Source: Planctomycetota bacterium
GTDB taxonomy: Bacteria; Planctomycetota; Phycisphaerae; UBA1845
Direction of reading: 5' to 3'
DNA length: 22,736 nt
NCBI GenBank assembly: GCA_024278775.1
Contig: JAJRSP010000030.1
Coordinates: 1 to 22,736 of the forward strand
The notes under the pieces are model-generated. The model did no database searches, was not told the DNA's origin, and saw only the letters and a program-made list of their open reading frames with translations. This document shows, piece by piece, positions 22,542 through 22,736 of the stretch (position 1 is its first letter; the number at the start of each line of letters is the position of its first letter). The translations under genes and the position numbers were made by a program.

Positions 22542-22736
22542 TTACGGCTCGTCAATCCAACGCTCAATCAGTTGTGCCGCGCCTTCGGGGTCTTCTCTGA
22601 TCAGAGCGGATACTTCGGACCCCAGTTCCTGATACCTCAGGTCCTCACCGGCCACTTCCTGCCCGGTCAGCATGCTCGCGGAAGCCGACGCCTGTCCCAC
22701 CGGGAACGAGCCGACCGTCAACATCGGCTCATCACC
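22542..22736 (-). CDS. fliF: Flagellar MS-ring protein FliF, C-terminal end (5' part beyond window)
   Basis: FliF builds the MS ring in the inner membrane. Only the last 64 residues are present, reading in from the right edge (GDEPMLTVGSFPVGQ at the start). The extreme C-terminus (ALIREDPEGAAQLIERWIDE) is the conserved helix that binds the FliG N-terminal domain. The position directly upstream of fliG supports the call. An internal ATG at 22724 should not be taken as a gene start, because the frame is open to the edge and the C-terminal FliF motif needs the upstream part. Confidence 0.9.
   Translation of the reverse strand, partial: GDEPMLTVGSFPVGQASASASMLTGQEVAGEDLRYQELGSEVSALIREDPEGAAQLIERWIDEP

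Overview
This window holds one long flagellar gene cluster. Every supported gene lies on the minus strand, so transcription runs from right to left. The right edge cuts fliF, leaving only its last 64 codons. The left edge cuts dapF, a lysine and peptidoglycan biosynthesis gene. In transcription order the genes are fliF (partial), fliG, fliH, fliI, fliJ, a MotE/YlxF-like gene, fliK, flgD, flgE, flbD, motA, motB, fliL, fliN, fliO, fliP, fliQ, fliR, flhB, flhA, flhF, flhG, a small two-helix membrane protein, a sigma-28 (FliA/SigD-type) factor, a small acidic protein and dapF (partial). I saw no rRNA, tRNA, CRISPR array, insertion sequence or integrase, and no gene-free gap longer than 207 bases.

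The gene order closely resembles the fla/che operon of Bacillus and similar clusters in deep-branching diderm bacteria, with motAB inserted between flbD and fliL. The organism is probably a Gram-negative-type bacterium of fairly high GC. FlhF plus FlhG points to control of flagellar site and number, as in polar flagellates. The unusual FliN, the unusual FlgE C-terminus and the small alanine-rich protein beside fliA fit my impression of Planctomycetota (Phycisphaerae-like) clusters, but this assignment is tentative and based on memory, not on a search.

By function, the right part (16.0-22.7 kb) encodes the MS ring/rotor (FliF, FliG), the export ATPase complex (FliH, FliI, FliJ), the hook ruler and scaffold (FliK, FlgD) and the hook (FlgE). 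The middle (11.8-14.3 kb) encodes FlbD, the stator (MotA, MotB) and FliL. The segment from 4.7 to 11.7 kb encodes the C-ring protein FliN and the export gate (FliO, FliP, FliQ, FliR, FlhB, FlhA). The left part (1.2-4.7 kb) encodes FlhF, FlhG and the late-gene sigma factor. Tight spacing and short overlaps (fliH/fliI, fliJ/motE-like, motB/fliL, fliR/flhB, flhA/flhF) point to one or a few long transcripts.

The most notable observation is in FliN. Its N-terminus carries three copies of the S-Q-x-D-I-D-A-L-L/M-S motif that normally occurs once at the N-terminus of FliM, where it binds phosphorylated CheY. No fliM lies in its usual place between fliL and fliN. Other points of interest are a long intercistronic hairpin between fliI and fliJ, a run of eight G in flhG, an atypical FlgE C-terminus, and two small unrecognised proteins flanking the sigma factor.
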